Of a stretch of DNA of 61,961 nt, positions 34,074-42,842 are shown piece by piece. The notes beneath the pieces are model-generated. The model was not told where the DNA came from. It worked only from the letters and a program-made list of their open reading frames with translations, and ran no database searches. Origin of the DNA: Dysgonomonas sp. 521 (GTDB taxonomy: Bacteria > Bacteroidota > Bacteroidia > Bacteroidales > Dysgonomonadaceae); assembly GCF_010501055.1 (NCBI RefSeq), contig NZ_QVMO01000015.1, positions 1-61,961 of the forward strand, written 5' to 3'. A program made the position numbers and the translations under genes. Within the stretch, counting starts at the first letter, position 1. The number at the start of each line of letters is the position of its first letter.

Positions 34074-34184
34074 TATTTAAAAATTTAAAGTTTAAAGATT
34101 CAAAGATTTAGGGGTAAGCATTAAAAAACAGCAATTTTTAAATTTTTGAATCATTAAATCTTTGAACTCCATATAATAGAAAAT

Positions 34185-34790
34185 ATGAATAAAAAACTAT
34201 TAGCATTAGCTGTTTTCCTTTGCACTATAATGTCTTTCACTGCGTGTATGAATGACAAGGACGATGATGATAATGTAAGTGATGAATGGAAAACATATAA
34301 TAATAAGCTGGTAAATGAAGTAGCTTCCAATTCGGTATACTCAGCCCGTGCTTCGATGAGCGGCAACGGGAGTGTGTACTGGAAATCGGTGGATGACTTT
34401 ATACAAGATGAAACATCAACAGCATCCCCCTCTACTAAAATTACCGAAAGCGGGACGCCTTACATGACAGACAGCGTAGCTATCAGGTATGAGGGATGGT
34501 TCTACCTGCTGGATGGGACAAAATATACGTTTGATTCTACAGAAGGAGATAAGAATGGTATTCCATTCCGCACCAGAGTGAATAGCGGGTTAGTTGATGG
34601 TTTTGTCACAATGTTGCAGTACATGAGAAAGGGAGATCAGGTTGAGGTTTGTATTCCTTACCTGCTCGGTTACGGTACTTCAGGTTTCTATAATAGTGGC
34701 GTACAGGTTATCCCCGGTTATACGACTTTGTGGTTCAGGATGAAATTGATGGATATTTATCCTAATAATCCGGATGAATGGAATAAGTAA
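34185..34790 (+). CDS. FKBP-type peptidyl-prolyl isomerase lipoprotein
   Basis: The 201-residue product has a lipoprotein signal (MNKKLLALAVFLCTIMSFTAC, Cys21). After an acidic linker it carries one FKBP domain: VAIRYEGWFYLLDGTKYTFDST, LVDGFVTMLQYMRKGDQVEVCIPYLLGYG and a terminal LWFRMKLMDI strand. FKBP proteins speed proline isomerisation and assist folding; an envelope location is expected. The domain is shortened, and FDST replaces the usual FDSS, so activity is likely but not certain. It lies 111 bp after glyS and ends in a strong terminator. Confidence 0.92.
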   Translation: MNKKLLALAVFLCTIMSFTACMNDKDDDDNVSDEWKTYNNKLVNEVASNSVYSARASMSGNGSVYWKSVDDFIQDETSTASPSTKITESGTPYMTDSVAIRYEGWFYLLDGTKYTFDSTEGDKNGIPFRTRVNSGLVDGFVTMLQYMRKGDQVEVCIPYLLGYGTSGFYNSGVQVIPGYTTLWFRMKLMDIYPNNPDEWNK

Positions 34791-34810
34791 GTATTTGTAT
34801 CGATATAATG

Positions 34811-34848
34811 AAAGAGGGAAGTAATTTACTTCCCTCTTTTGTTTTATT
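34811..34848 (+). terminator. Intrinsic terminator after the FKBP gene
   Basis: A 14-bp perfect stem (AAAGAGGGAAGTAA/TTACTTCCCTCTTT) with a minimal loop is followed by TGTTTTATT. Confidence 0.88.
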
Positions 34849-34867
34849 AATTACTAATCAAATATTT

Positions 34868-35080
34868 ATGCGAATCAAGGGTTAAATGTGCTGTTTTTTG
34901 TCCCTTTAGGGACTGAATTGTTGGTAGAAAGAAGCTTTAACCGGTTAATTGCGTGCCGTCAGGTACGCAATATCTACAGAACAATTCACATTTTGTACCT
35001 GACGGCACAAAAAAACGAATTTCATTCATGCTTCTACCAATATGATGTGCCTAACGGCACATTTAACCCTTGATTGGCAT
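34868..35080. repeat. Palindromic repeat, family B copy 2
   Basis: This 213-bp element is nearly identical to 14881-15091 although the two are 20 kb apart. It fills most of the gap between the FKBP terminator and the phosphoglycerate mutase gene. A partial GC-rich palindrome (CGGGCAGACACATAGGCCTG) follows near 35109-35134. Confidence 0.88.
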
Positions 35081-35164
35081 TATTTATTGATATATTTCAG
35101 GCAGTTTTCGGGCAGACACATAGGCCTGCCACTACATCTGTAACGAAAAGCGCGGCATTAATTG

Positions 35165-36376
35165 TTATTTCCCGCTGAATAGTAATTCCATAAACTCTTT
35201 TCCCCTGATAAGTCCGTAAGCTCCCTTCGGAGATTCGAATTCATCATATACCTGTACATTATCCGCGTCTCCGTTCGGACGGTAGATAAGGAAAGGAACA
35301 GGCTTGTTTGTATGCGTTTTTATGGCGCATGGAGTAGGGTGGTCGGGTAAAATGGCTATTGTGACAGGCTCATCCCAGTCTTTAGTAGCCTCATATATTG
35401 TCCTTACCACACGGTGGTCTAGATACTCGATTGTCCGTGTTTTTAGTTCGTAATCCCCTTCATGTCCGGCCTCATCACTTGCCTCGATGTGCAGATATAC
35501 GAAATCGTCGTTTTTAAGGGCGTCTATGGCTGCCTGCGCCTTCCCTTCATAATTTGTATCGTAAAGGCCTGTTGCTCCTTCCACATGGATTAGTTTAAGC
35601 CCTGCATACACGCCGATGCCCATGATTAAGTCTACAGCCGAAATTACAGAGCCGCTTTTGATACCGAACAATTCCTGCAGGGTTTGCATTTGAGGGCGGT
35701 ATCCCGGCGACCAAGGCCAGATACTGTTTGCAGGGTCTTTTCCTGCCGCTATCCGTTTTTTGTTTATCGGATGGTCTTTCAGCAATTCCTGTGATTTCAG
35801 AATCAATTGGTTCAGATAGGCGGCAGTCTCCTGCGCGTCCGGTGTGTCAGCTTTTATCAGTACATCCCTGAATGGTGTACCTGTAACATCGTGCGGGGCT
35901 GTGCAGTCCAGATGTTTGTTTCCGCCTTTCAGTTTCAGCAGGTGGCGGTACGAAACTCCGGGGTAGAAACTTACTTTCCCGTCATTTAGCTCTTTGTCCA
36001 AAAACAGGATCAGTTCTTTGGCCTCTTCACTCGAGATGTGTCCGGCAGAATGGTTCTTTATCTTGCCATCCTCTATGCAGATGAGGTTGCAGCGCATGGC
36101 CATTTCTCCGGGAAGTATATCTATACCCATACTGGCAGCCTCCAGAGAGCCTCTTCCTTCGAATACTTTGGGCACATCATATCCCATAACCGAGAGGTTG
36201 GCAATCTCGCTTCCGGGCTTGAATCCGACCGGTATTGTGTCCAGTTCCCCGCTTTTTCCTTTAGCTGCCAACATATCTATATAAGGCTTTTTAGCAGCCT
36301 GCAACGGAGTCTTTCCTCCCAATGCGGCAATAGGCTCATCAGCTGCTCCGTCCGCTAAAATTATAATAGTTTTCAT
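35165..36376 (-). CDS. apgM: Cofactor-independent phosphoglycerate mutase (ApgM type)
   Basis: The enzyme interconverts 3- and 2-phosphoglycerate in glycolysis without 2,3-bisphosphoglycerate. The 403-residue protein begins KTIIILADGAADEP, where the D metal ligand is typical, followed by GFKPGSEIANLSVMGYD with the catalytic serine, HSAGHISSEEA, HLHCT-equivalent HLDCTAPHDVTG, HIEASDEAGHEGD and ILPDHPTPC metal-site motifs. It is the archaeal-type aPGAM, common in Bacteroidetes, and not the ~510-residue GpmI. It appears monocistronic. Confidence 0.93.
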   Translation of the reverse strand: MKTIIILADGAADEPIAALGGKTPLQAAKKPYIDMLAAKGKSGELDTIPVGFKPGSEIANLSVMGYDVPKVFEGRGSLEAASMGIDILPGEMAMRCNLICIEDGKIKNHSAGHISSEEAKELILFLDKELNDGKVSFYPGVSYRHLLKLKGGNKHLDCTAPHDVTGTPFRDVLIKADTPDAQETAAYLNQLILKSQELLKDHPINKKRIAAGKDPANSIWPWSPGYRPQMQTLQELFGIKSGSVISAVDLIMGIGVYAGLKLIHVEGATGLYDTNYEGKAQAAIDALKNDDFVYLHIEASDEAGHEGDYELKTRTIEYLDHRVVRTIYEATKDWDEPVTIAILPDHPTPCAIKTHTNKPVPFLIYRPNGDADNVQVYDEFESPKGAYGLIRGKEFMELLFSGK

Positions 36377-36750
36377 ATTTATGTTTCTAATTCATTTTGA
36401 AGTACAAAATTCGTTATAATTTATTTGAAAAGCAATTTTTATTCATTTTTGATGCTTTGTGGTGTACAAATTGTTATTTTATCTCTACTAATATAAATGA
36501 CCATTATGGGCAGTACATGACAAAAAAAGGTCACAGGAGCGAAGCGTATGCTAAAGTCATAAGTGAAATCTGTTTTGTTCTTTTTCCTGTGTAACTTTTC
36601 TTCTTGTAACGTTGATTAATTTCATTTAATCACGGAGGTGCTCCGTGTTGTTTTTACAGAGTACACCGGGTTATCTCAGCGTTCCATTAATTCATAACTA
36701 ATTACCTCTCTATAACAGATAAATATATAGAAATAAAATGACAGTTATAT
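36377..36750. other. Intergenic region with partial 30-bp cassette
   Basis: No gene is seen. At 36529-36550 the reverse complement of the cassette CATACGCTTCGCTCCTGTGACC occurs outside any recognisable MITE. The rest is AT-rich. Confidence 0.5.
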
Positions 36751-37575
36751 TCAGAATTCTCTCAATCCTGATACTTTAAAACGGCTCAATGTTTCCACTT
36801 TTACATCTTTTCCGGCTGCTATACCGTTTGCCGACAGGGCTTGCTCTACTGCTTTGAAAGCTATTTCGGGATGGTTGTTATCCTGGCTGAGATGGCAAAG
36901 CCAGATGTTTTGCATATTTTCGTTGTAGATACTGGCTATAAATTCGGCGGACAGGCGGTTGCTGAGATGCCCCATACCATTACCGATGCGTTGTTTCAGG
37001 TAATAAGGATATTTGCCCGCCTGAAGCATATATTCATCATAATTGGCTTCTATTACCAGATGATTGGCTTTGCTGGCATATTCGCGAATCTTGTCTGTAA
37101 TACATCCTGCATCAGTTACAAGTACAAATGTTTGTCCGTCAAATTGGATATGATAACCGACATTGTCGATGCTGTCGTGTGGCACTTCAAATGCCGTTAT
37201 CTGAAATTCGCGGATGGAGAAGGGTTGTTCTTTTTCGATAACCCGGCGCGACTGTGTCAGGCTGGCACGCACGGCCCTGTTGCGCAGTATACCGCTATGA
37301 ACAGTTTCTGTAGCATATACCGGGATGTTGTATTTGTCGCCAAGGCACCCGACAGTTTTTATATGGTCTGCATGGTCGTGGGTAACCAATACGGCTATAA
37401 TTTTATCAAAAGAGACTCCATATTCGCGCAAGGCCTTTTGTATAGCGCGAATACCCACACCCGCATCAATAAGAATACCATATTCATTGGTTCCCAGATA
37501 GTAGCAATTACCACTGCTGCCGCTACCAAGACTAAAAAATTTGTATTTATATTGAGTGAATAAACTATATTGCAT
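36751..37575 (-). CDS. MBL-fold metallohydrolase (YycJ/WalJ-like)
   Basis: This 274-residue cytoplasmic protein has the metallo-beta-lactamase fold: FFSLGSGSSGNCYYLG at the N-terminus, the zinc motif THDHADH, VPHDSIDNVGY, VLVTDAGCI and a late IWLCHLSQDNNHPE. The SGSSGNCYYL opening and LSQDNNHPE end are typical of the YycJ/WalJ group, 5'-to-3' exonuclease-like proteins linked to DNA metabolism. The exact substrate is not proven. The gene follows the yjdM-DUF4274 group by 63 bp and might be in the same transcript. Confidence 0.9.
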   Translation of the reverse strand: MQYSLFTQYKYKFFSLGSGSSGNCYYLGTNEYGILIDAGVGIRAIQKALREYGVSFDKIIAVLVTHDHADHIKTVGCLGDKYNIPVYATETVHSGILRNRAVRASLTQSRRVIEKEQPFSIREFQITAFEVPHDSIDNVGYHIQFDGQTFVLVTDAGCITDKIREYASKANHLVIEANYDEYMLQAGKYPYYLKQRIGNGMGHLSNRLSAEFIASIYNENMQNIWLCHLSQDNNHPEIAFKAVEQALSANGIAAGKDVKVETLSRFKVSGLREF

Positions 37576-37638
37576 AATGGGTGCAAAGGTATGTAGTCTG
37601 CGAAGAAAAAAGAGTTTTATTGAGTTAAAATAATTTAC

Positions 37639-38130
37639 TTAATGCTGAAAAGCGATGAGCGATACATAAACTTCCCTGCAATCATTTACTAATTCCCCCA
37701 AACTATCTTCATCCATCATATCGGCCAGTTCAAAATTTGCAGGATTACTGATAAACTTATCCAACCCGTCAGCTAATAATTTTATATCCTCCTTCCGGCA
37801 ATCAATGGTAATTGTTTGCGAATATTTGGAGGAAGAATCCAAATCTTTGATTGCTACTTTCCCGCTCTGTAAACACTCCAGAACAATAGCGGACAAGTCT
37901 GTCAGAACATCGACAGCTATATCAAAGTGCGGGACATATCCTTCATCTATTTTAAACGATAAGTCTCCGTTCTCCAGGCCTCCGTTTTTGAGTAGCGAAG
38001 CAAGGCCTGTATCTTCTAAAATTGTACACAGTTCAAAATCTGAGGTTTTCCGAGTGCCAAAATAGTCTAATAATAAAAAGGAATCATCAGAGCTTCCAAT
38101 GTAATTTCCCCACCATTTATCTATAAACAT
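37639..38130 (-). CDS. Hypothetical acidic protein (163 aa), DUF4274 neighbour
   Basis: I do not recognise this family. The 163-residue product is acidic, with no signal peptide or membrane helix, and rich in alternating beta/alpha pattern (MFIDKWWGNYIGSSDDSFLL...). It starts three bases after the stop of the DUF4274 gene, so co-translation is likely. Small acidic cytoplasmic proteins next to DUF4274 proteins are often immunity-type proteins of polymorphic toxin loci, but no toxin is present here; that reading is only a suggestion. Confidence 0.7.
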   Translation of the reverse strand: MFIDKWWGNYIGSSDDSFLLLDYFGTRKTSDFELCTILEDTGLASLLKNGGLENGDLSFKIDEGYVPHFDIAVDVLTDLSAIVLECLQSGKVAIKDLDSSSKYSQTITIDCRKEDIKLLADGLDKFISNPANFELADMMDEDSLGELVNDCREVYVSLIAFQH

Positions 38131-38133
38131 AAG

Positions 38134-38916
38134 CTATACTTTATTTTTCATTATTTCAGGTATCTCCCATTTATTTTTAGCCTTGACAACCTTTACCTCT
38201 TTGTCCTTTTTGGGGTTGTAGGCAATCACTTCAGGATATTGGTCATTCTGAATTTTGGTTATAATTTCCTGTTGCAAAAGGTCACTGGCTGCGAATATAT
38301 TGGCATAGGCATTTAGCCGCCAGAATATCATCAAGGCAATACCTTTGTCACACATCGGATGTTTCAGTATATGTTCAGCCGCTTCGGGCTTCGTTATATG
38401 ACAGGCTATGCCATATAACTCCATTGCCGAATGGCAACGCTCGATGCGCGTTTCCAGATATTCTCCAAACCATGACAAGACTTCCAGTGATTCGTAGAGG
38501 CTGTAAGGTTCTTCTCCCGATACTGCCTGAAACATAATATCAGGGATAAGTTCAGGCTCTCCCATATCGTCTTGTGGACTGTAATGAATATCTGATTCCG
38601 AATAAAAACCTTTTTCGTAGTTTGTAATAATTGTTTTTATCAGGTCAAAAACATCCTGATCAGATTTTGCATTTGCATCCCATTTATAACGCTGGTATTC
38701 CTGAGGGTATGCCCGCCAGAATATCATCAAGGCTGTAGCCTTACTACATAATGGCTGCTCTGTAATCCATTGCAGGTGTGGAACCTGAATATCCCAATTA
38801 ACAATGTCCGCCAGATAATGCAGGTCGTAAGTATCCAGTTTTGACAATGCCCCTATATCAAGGTTTGGGTCTTCTCTGAAAGTCTGTTCTATATAAAGTC
38901 CGCGTTGCTCGTCCAT
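38134..38916 (-). CDS. Protein with two DUF4274-like repeats
   Basis: The 260-residue protein contains two copies of a helical module. The first covers about residues 25-80 (DTYDLHYLADIVNWDIQVPHLQWITEQPLCSKATALMIFWRAYP). The second is near 160-215 and keeps the same core (HPMCDKGIALMIFWRLN). Both match the DUF4274 pattern of unknown function. There is no export signal. The gene lies 12 bp after yjdM and three before the 163-residue unknown. Confidence 0.8.
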   Translation of the reverse strand: MDEQRGLYIEQTFREDPNLDIGALSKLDTYDLHYLADIVNWDIQVPHLQWITEQPLCSKATALMIFWRAYPQEYQRYKWDANAKSDQDVFDLIKTIITNYEKGFYSESDIHYSPQDDMGEPELIPDIMFQAVSGEEPYSLYESLEVLSWFGEYLETRIERCHSAMELYGIACHITKPEAAEHILKHPMCDKGIALMIFWRLNAYANIFAASDLLQQEIITKIQNDQYPEVIAYNPKKDKEVKVVKAKNKWEIPEIMKNKV

Positions 38917-38928
38917 TGGCAGGGACTT

Positions 38929-39258
38929 CTATTTTTTGAGGAAGCAGGTTTTCAGTACTATACTTGAGCCGTCAATTTTACAATCCACTTCGGTCGGTTC
39001 TTCCGTAAGGCGGATACTTCTCACTTTTGTCCCTCTCTTTATTACCATTGAGGAACCTTTTACTTTCAGGTCTTTGATTACCGTAACGGCGTCGCCATCC
39101 ATCAGCTCTGCGCCATTACTGTCTCTGGGTGTTGTATCTTCTGTTTCTTCGGATGCATGGCCTGTCCATTCATGAAAACAATCCGGACAAATAAAGGCAG
39201 TCCCGTCAAAATATGTATTTTCCATACCACATACAGGACAATTTGGAGTATCTCCCAT
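38929..39258 (-). CDS. yjdM: Zinc-ribbon protein YjdM (PhnA family)
   Basis: The 109-residue protein starts with a zinc ribbon (CPVCGMENTYFDGTAFICPDC), then a short linker and the SH3-like PhnA domain (DGDAVTVIKDLKVKGSSMVIKRGTKVRSIRL...IDGSSIVLKTCFLKK). The name PhnA comes from an old link to phosphonate use; the actual role is unclear. It is the first gene of a three-gene minus-strand operon with DUF4274 and an unknown. Confidence 0.93.
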   Translation of the reverse strand: MGDTPNCPVCGMENTYFDGTAFICPDCFHEWTGHASEETEDTTPRDSNGAELMDGDAVTVIKDLKVKGSSMVIKRGTKVRSIRLTEEPTEVDCKIDGSSIVLKTCFLKK

Positions 39259-39542
39259 TTCGCGTCAAATTTTTTATTAGTGTTAATTGCAAAGATAAGG
39301 CAAATAGAAGGGGTATGCAAATCGCATTAGTAGCAAAGCTAGCGCAAACGCACAAATTATTTAACCCCTATCGAAGGCATGTAGGACAAAAATCATTTCA
39401 TAAAAAACGTCTTTCTACGTAAAATATAATATGAGAGACTCTGTTACAATAAAAAACCGCTTATTTACCCTTTCGGATATATTGAATTGTAAACAAGGCG
39501 CTTATAAGTGTGAATGGCCGGACAATCTTTTCTGTTAGCCCC

Positions 39543-39583
39543 CCTTCTCCTATGCTGATTGTGAAAATCAGCATAGGAGAAGG
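39543..39583. other. Perfect 18-bp stem-loop
   Basis: The arm CCTTCTCCTATGCTGATT at 39543-39560 pairs perfectly with 39566-39583 around a GTGAA loop. No T-tract follows on either strand, and both flanking genes point away, so it is not an ordinary terminator. It could be a repeat unit, a structured RNA or a protein-binding cruciform. Confidence 0.6.
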
Positions 39584-39908
39584 ACAATGCTAATACTATT
39601 CACTACCAACACGACATTACGGGCTGTAGAATAGGCCTTTTTACTTCCGTAGGCAACACTTTGCTTACCTAAGGTTATGAAGATGTGGTTTTTCACCCCC
39701 CCCCTGATTCGTATCATTAAATGAAAAATTTCGATATGTCTCAAATATATTAATCATAACGTATTTCTTTAATTATAATAGCGAATGTTATATATTTTAA
39801 TCATAATATATTCATTCGTACAATATAAACTTTCAAAAACAAGTGAAACCTCTGTTAAATATATGGAGATTGAATACTCTACTACAAACGGAAGTATATA
39901 TCTTGTTC

Positions 39909-39991
39909 AAAAAAATAAAACAGCCGAAAACAGACTAAAAATGAACGAAGAAAAAGTATAATAAAATATTCGTATAAAATTTAAACAGTTA
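39909..39991. repeat. Right half of MITE family A1
   Basis: The sequence from AAACAGCCGAAAACAGAC to ATAAAATTTAAACAGTT matches the right half of the 15164 element. The left half is missing, so this is a truncated copy. Confidence 0.75.
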
Positions 39992-40014
39992 CTTAGTAAG
40001 ATCAAAAAATGATG

Positions 40015-40022
40015 TATCTTTG
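40015..40022 (+). promoter_or_regulatory. -7 box (TATCTTTG) of guaA
   Basis: A perfect TAnnTTTG element lies 34 bp before the guaA ATG, directly after a truncated MITE. The -33 region overlaps the MITE end. Confidence 0.6.
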
Positions 40023-40056
40023 TGCGCATTAAATAAACATCCCATACTTACCATTT

Positions 40057-41577
40057 ATGCACGAAAAAATCATTATCCTTGATTTCGGGTCGCAAACCAC
40101 CCAGCTTATAGGTCGCAGAGTGAGAGAACTCAACACATACTGCGAAATAGTTCCCTACAATAAATTCCCTTTTGGCGATGAGACAGTTAAGGGGGTTATC
40201 CTTTCGGGAAGCCCTTTTTCGGTAAACGACGCGAGTGCGTTCAAGCCGGATCTGAGCCAGATAAGAGGGAAATATCCTGTATTAGGTATTTGTTATGGTG
40301 CGCAGTATCTAGCCTATACCTCCGGTGGAAAGGTTGAAAAGAGTGACTCCCGCGAATATGGAAGGGCACACCTGTCTAAAATCAACTCTTCGGAAGCTCT
40401 GTTCGATGGCATACAGGAAGGCACTCAGGTGTGGATGTCGCATGGCGATACCATCACCACCCTTCCCGATAGCTTCAGCATCATAGCAAGCACAAGTGAT
40501 GTGGAGGCTGCCGCATACAAGGTAGAAGGAGAAAGCACATGGGCTGTACAGTTTCATCCGGAAGTTTTCCATACCACAGATGGCACACGTCTGCTGAGCA
40601 ACTTCCTGAACATATGTAAAATAGGCCGCGACTGGTCTCCGGCCTCATTTATCGATACTACCGTTGCTGCTCTCAAAGAGCAACTGGGAGATGATAAAGT
40701 GATCCTTGCTCTTTCGGGCGGTGTCGATTCATCCGTCACAGCTGTCTTATTAAACAGGGCAATAGGAAAGAACCTGACCTGTGTATTCGTTGACCACGGA
40801 CTGCTACGCAAGAATGAATTTGAGAATGTCCTGAGAGATTATGAACATCTGGGACTTAATGTGAAGGGCGTTAATGCCAAAGAGCGTTTTTATAAAGCGC
40901 TGGCAGGTGTTACCGATCCTGAACAAAAGCGTAAGATCATAGGCAAGGGCTTCATTGATGTATTTGATGAAGAAGCCCACAAACTGACCGACATTAAATG
41001 GCTGGGACAGGGTACTATCTATCCCGACATTATAGAATCGCTTTCCATCACAGGGCATGTTATCAAGTCGCATCACAATGTAGGCGGGCTCCCTGAAAAG
41101 ATGAACCTCAAACTGGTAGAACCTCTCCGGTTGTTATTCAAAGACGAGGTACGCCGTGTAGGGCTTGAGCTTGGAATGAAAGAAACACTTATCAAGCGTC
41201 ATCCGTTCCCGGGTCCGGGACTTGGTATTCGCATATTGGGAGATATCACTCCCGAAAAGGTGGAAGTTGTTCAGAATGCAGACGATATATATATCCGTAT
41301 GCTCCGCGAATATGGGTTGTATGACCAGGTATGGCAAGCCGGTGCTATATTGCTGCCTATCCGTTCGGTAGGAGTAATGGGAGACGAGCGCACGTATGAA
41401 AATACAGTTGCCTTACGCGCCGTAACTTCTACAGACGCGATGACAGCCGACTGGGCGCATCTTCCTTACGAATTTCTGGCAAAGGTTTCCAATGAGATTA
41501 TCAACAAAGTAAAAGGTGTGAACCGCGTAGTGTATGATATATCTTCAAAACCACCTGCAACTATCGAGTGGGAGTAA
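40057..41577 (+). CDS. guaA: GMP synthase (glutamine-hydrolysing)
   Basis: GuaA converts XMP to GMP with ATP and glutamine. The 506-residue protein has an N-terminal class I glutamine amidotransferase domain ([11 protein letters not shown] with the nucleophile cysteine; QFHPEV with His/Glu), a PP-loop ATP pyrophosphatase domain ([11 protein letters not shown]) and the C-terminal dimerisation domain ending [14 protein letters not shown]. Length is slightly short compared with E. coli (525) but complete. A strong terminator follows. Confidence 0.97.
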   Translation: MHEKIIILDFGSQTTQLIGRRVRELNTYCEIVPYNKFPFGDETVKGVILSGSPFSVNDASAFKPDLSQIRGKYPVLGICYGAQYLAYTSGGKVEKSDSREYGRAHLSKINSSEALFDGIQEGTQVWMSHGDTITTLPDSFSIIASTSDVEAAAYKVEGESTWAVQFHPEVFHTTDGTRLLSNFLNICKIGRDWSPASFIDTTVAALKEQLGDDKVILALSGGVDSSVTAVLLNRAIGKNLTCVFVDHGLLRKNEFENVLRDYEHLGLNVKGVNAKERFYKALAGVTDPEQKRKIIGKGFIDVFDEEAHKLTDIKWLGQGTIYPDIIESLSITGHVIKSHHNVGGLPEKMNLKLVEPLRLLFKDEVRRVGLELGMKETLIKRHPFPGPGLGIRILGDITPEKVEVVQNADDIYIRMLREYGLYDQVWQAGAILLPIRSVGVMGDERTYENTVALRAVTSTDAMTADWAHLPYEFLAKVSNEIINKVKGVNRVVYDISSKPPATIEWE

Positions 41578-41589
41578 ACAATATATAAT

Positions 41590-41620
41590 ACAAAGGGCGG
41601 ATAAATTATCCGCCCTTTGT
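41590..41620. terminator. Bidirectional terminator between guaA and marR
   Basis: A 15-bp perfect inverted repeat (ACAAAGGGCGGATAA/TTATCCGCCCTTTGT) lies between convergent genes. Confidence 0.85.
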
Positions 41621-41637
41621 TATAGTATAACATACAC

Positions 41638-41988
41638 TTATCCTCTTATTTCCATAAGCACGGCTTTCATTTTTGCATTCTCGCACTTTATCTCAAGGAG
41701 CTTATCCTCCCCTGCCTTTGTGATGCAAAAGTACATCTGCCGCTTATCTCCTTCTCCAAGCATACGCTTTATTAACCCTTTATCTTCAACAGATTTGATA
41801 ACCTTCGATGCATTCGAACAAGTGAGCCCAAGCATATCAGCTATTTCCCCCGAAGAGTATTTACCTGTTTTCAAACTGCAAAGAAGCATCCCTTCATTCA
41901 GGGAAAGCGCATGCTCTTTCTGGAATTCCGCTTCAAAATTCCTGATGGAGCGGTATATATCCCTGATAGAACACAATGTTTCTTCCAT
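41638..41988 (-). CDS. MarR-family transcriptional regulator
   Basis: The 116-residue protein is a small winged-helix regulator. The recognition region is seen in SSGEIADMLGLTCSNASKVIKSVEDKGLIKR and the wing in GDKRQMYFCITKAGEDKL. It is short for MarR (usually about 140-150) but keeps the DNA-binding core and both dimerisation helices in reduced form. It is the last gene of a four-gene operon behind a thioredoxin, five bases after that stop. A role in redox or small-molecule response is suggested by context. Confidence 0.87.
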   Translation of the reverse strand: MEETLCSIRDIYRSIRNFEAEFQKEHALSLNEGMLLCSLKTGKYSSGEIADMLGLTCSNASKVIKSVEDKGLIKRMLGEGDKRQMYFCITKAGEDKLLEIKCENAKMKAVLMEIRG

Positions 41989-41993
41989 CGGTC

Positions 41994-42464
41994 TTACTTC
42001 TTTTCCAGTAATACTTTATCGATAGCTTCTTTCAAAACATTCTTAGGCAACGCACCCTGTGCCATCTGCGGCGCACCATCCATAGGCACAAATAAAAGGC
42101 TCGGTATACTTCTTATGCCAAACATCGCCGCCAATTCCTGTTCCGCTTCCGTATCTATCTTATAGATATAGATTTGGCCGTCATATTCCTTTGCCAGTTC
42201 TTCCAACACAGGTGCCACAGCCTTACACGGGCCGCACCAGTCGGCATAAAAATCTATCAGGGCAGGTTTGTCCCCGAGATATTTCCATTCTTTAGGATTA
42301 GCTTCATAGTTAGCCACCTTTTTCAAAAAATCTATTTTGTTCAGATGTATTGTTTTCATTTTGTTCTCCTTTTTAGCAGGCTCTTCCACTGTGCTTTTTT
42401 TTGCTTGTCCGCAAGCTGTCAGCGAAAAAGCTGCGATGAATAATATTAATGCGAATTGTCTCAT
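41994..42464 (-). CDS. Thioredoxin-family lipoprotein
   Basis: ATG 42464 gives MRQFALILFIAAFSLTACGQ, a lipoprotein signal with a lipobox cysteine near residue 18, so the protein should face the periplasm. The thioredoxin fold is clear: DKPALIDFYADWCGPCKAVAPVLEELAKEY with the redox-active WCGPC, then RSIPSLLFVP with the cis-proline. It probably acts as a thiol-disulfide reductant in the envelope. Two bases separate it from the small gene upstream and five from marR downstream. Confidence 0.92.
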   Translation of the reverse strand: MRQFALILFIAAFSLTACGQAKKSTVEEPAKKENKMKTIHLNKIDFLKKVANYEANPKEWKYLGDKPALIDFYADWCGPCKAVAPVLEELAKEYDGQIYIYKIDTEAEQELAAMFGIRSIPSLLFVPMDGAPQMAQGALPKNVLKEAIDKVLLEKK

Positions 42465-42466
42465 TA

Positions 42467-42637
42467 TCAATTTGTATTATATTCTTTTATCTGGTCTTTA
42501 TAAATACCTTGCTGCGGGCTATCCGTTGTTTGACAGTATCCCGTTATACAGCACGATGTATTTATCATCACGGCAAAAATACCTAAAATCAACCGTATAA
42601 AACGAATTACCCTCCTATTCTTTACATATTTATTCAT
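42467..42637 (-). CDS. Small membrane or lipoprotein-like ORF (56 aa) in the thioredoxin operon
   Basis: This frame overlaps the end of the DUF6132 gene by eight bases (ATGAATAA) and stops two bases before the thioredoxin start, so it is almost certainly translationally coupled. The product starts MNKYVKNRRVIRFIRLILGI, then FAVMINTSCCITGYC, and ends in a hydrophilic KDQIKEYNTN. The basic N-terminus, hydrophobic run and SCC look like a lipoprotein signal; the two extra cysteines fit a thiol partner of the neighbouring thioredoxin. It is not a family I recognise. Confidence 0.65.
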   Translation of the reverse strand: MNKYVKNRRVIRFIRLILGIFAVMINTSCCITGYCQTTDSPQQGIYKDQIKEYNTN

Positions 42638-42842
42638 TTTTCTTTTCTTTTTTGAAAAGACTGAATATCAAGCTTCCCATCACAGCACCCCATATCACGC
42701 TCATTGTAGGAGATGCCGTAATAGGGCATGTGCCGCTTGCACAGCCAATATAGAACCAGTACAGATAACCACCGGTACCACCAGCCAAAGCCCCGACCGG
42801 ATATGTCCAGTTTTTCTTTAATATATTAATTACCTTGTTCAT
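42630..42842 (-). CDS. DUF6132-like small membrane protein
   Basis: The 70-residue product has two hydrophobic helices (WTYPVGALAGGTGGYLYWFYIGC and TMSVIWGAVMGSLIFSLF) separated by CASGTCPITASP, and a charged C-terminus (KKEKKNE). This pattern matches small Bacteroidetes proteins placed next to thioredoxin or rhodanese genes. The CxxxxCPITxxP loop could bind metal or form a disulfide. It is the first gene of the operon DUF6132, small ORF, thioredoxin, marR. Confidence 0.82.
   Translation of the reverse strand: MNKVINILKKNWTYPVGALAGGTGGYLYWFYIGCASGTCPITASPTMSVIWGAVMGSLIFSLFKKEKKNE

Larger units (their letters stand above)
39259..40056. other. 800-bp intergenic region with perfect hairpin and MITE fragment
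   Basis: No gene is seen. It holds an 18-bp perfect stem (39543-39583), a run of nine C at 39696-39704, an AT-rich stretch (about 39720-39840) and the right half of an A1 MITE (39909-39991). The guaA promoter follows. Confidence 0.7.

Noticed and set aside
39696..39704. Run of nine C as a phase-variation tract
   Set aside because: It lies in non-coding DNA far from a start codon or promoter spacer, so slippage would have no evident effect.
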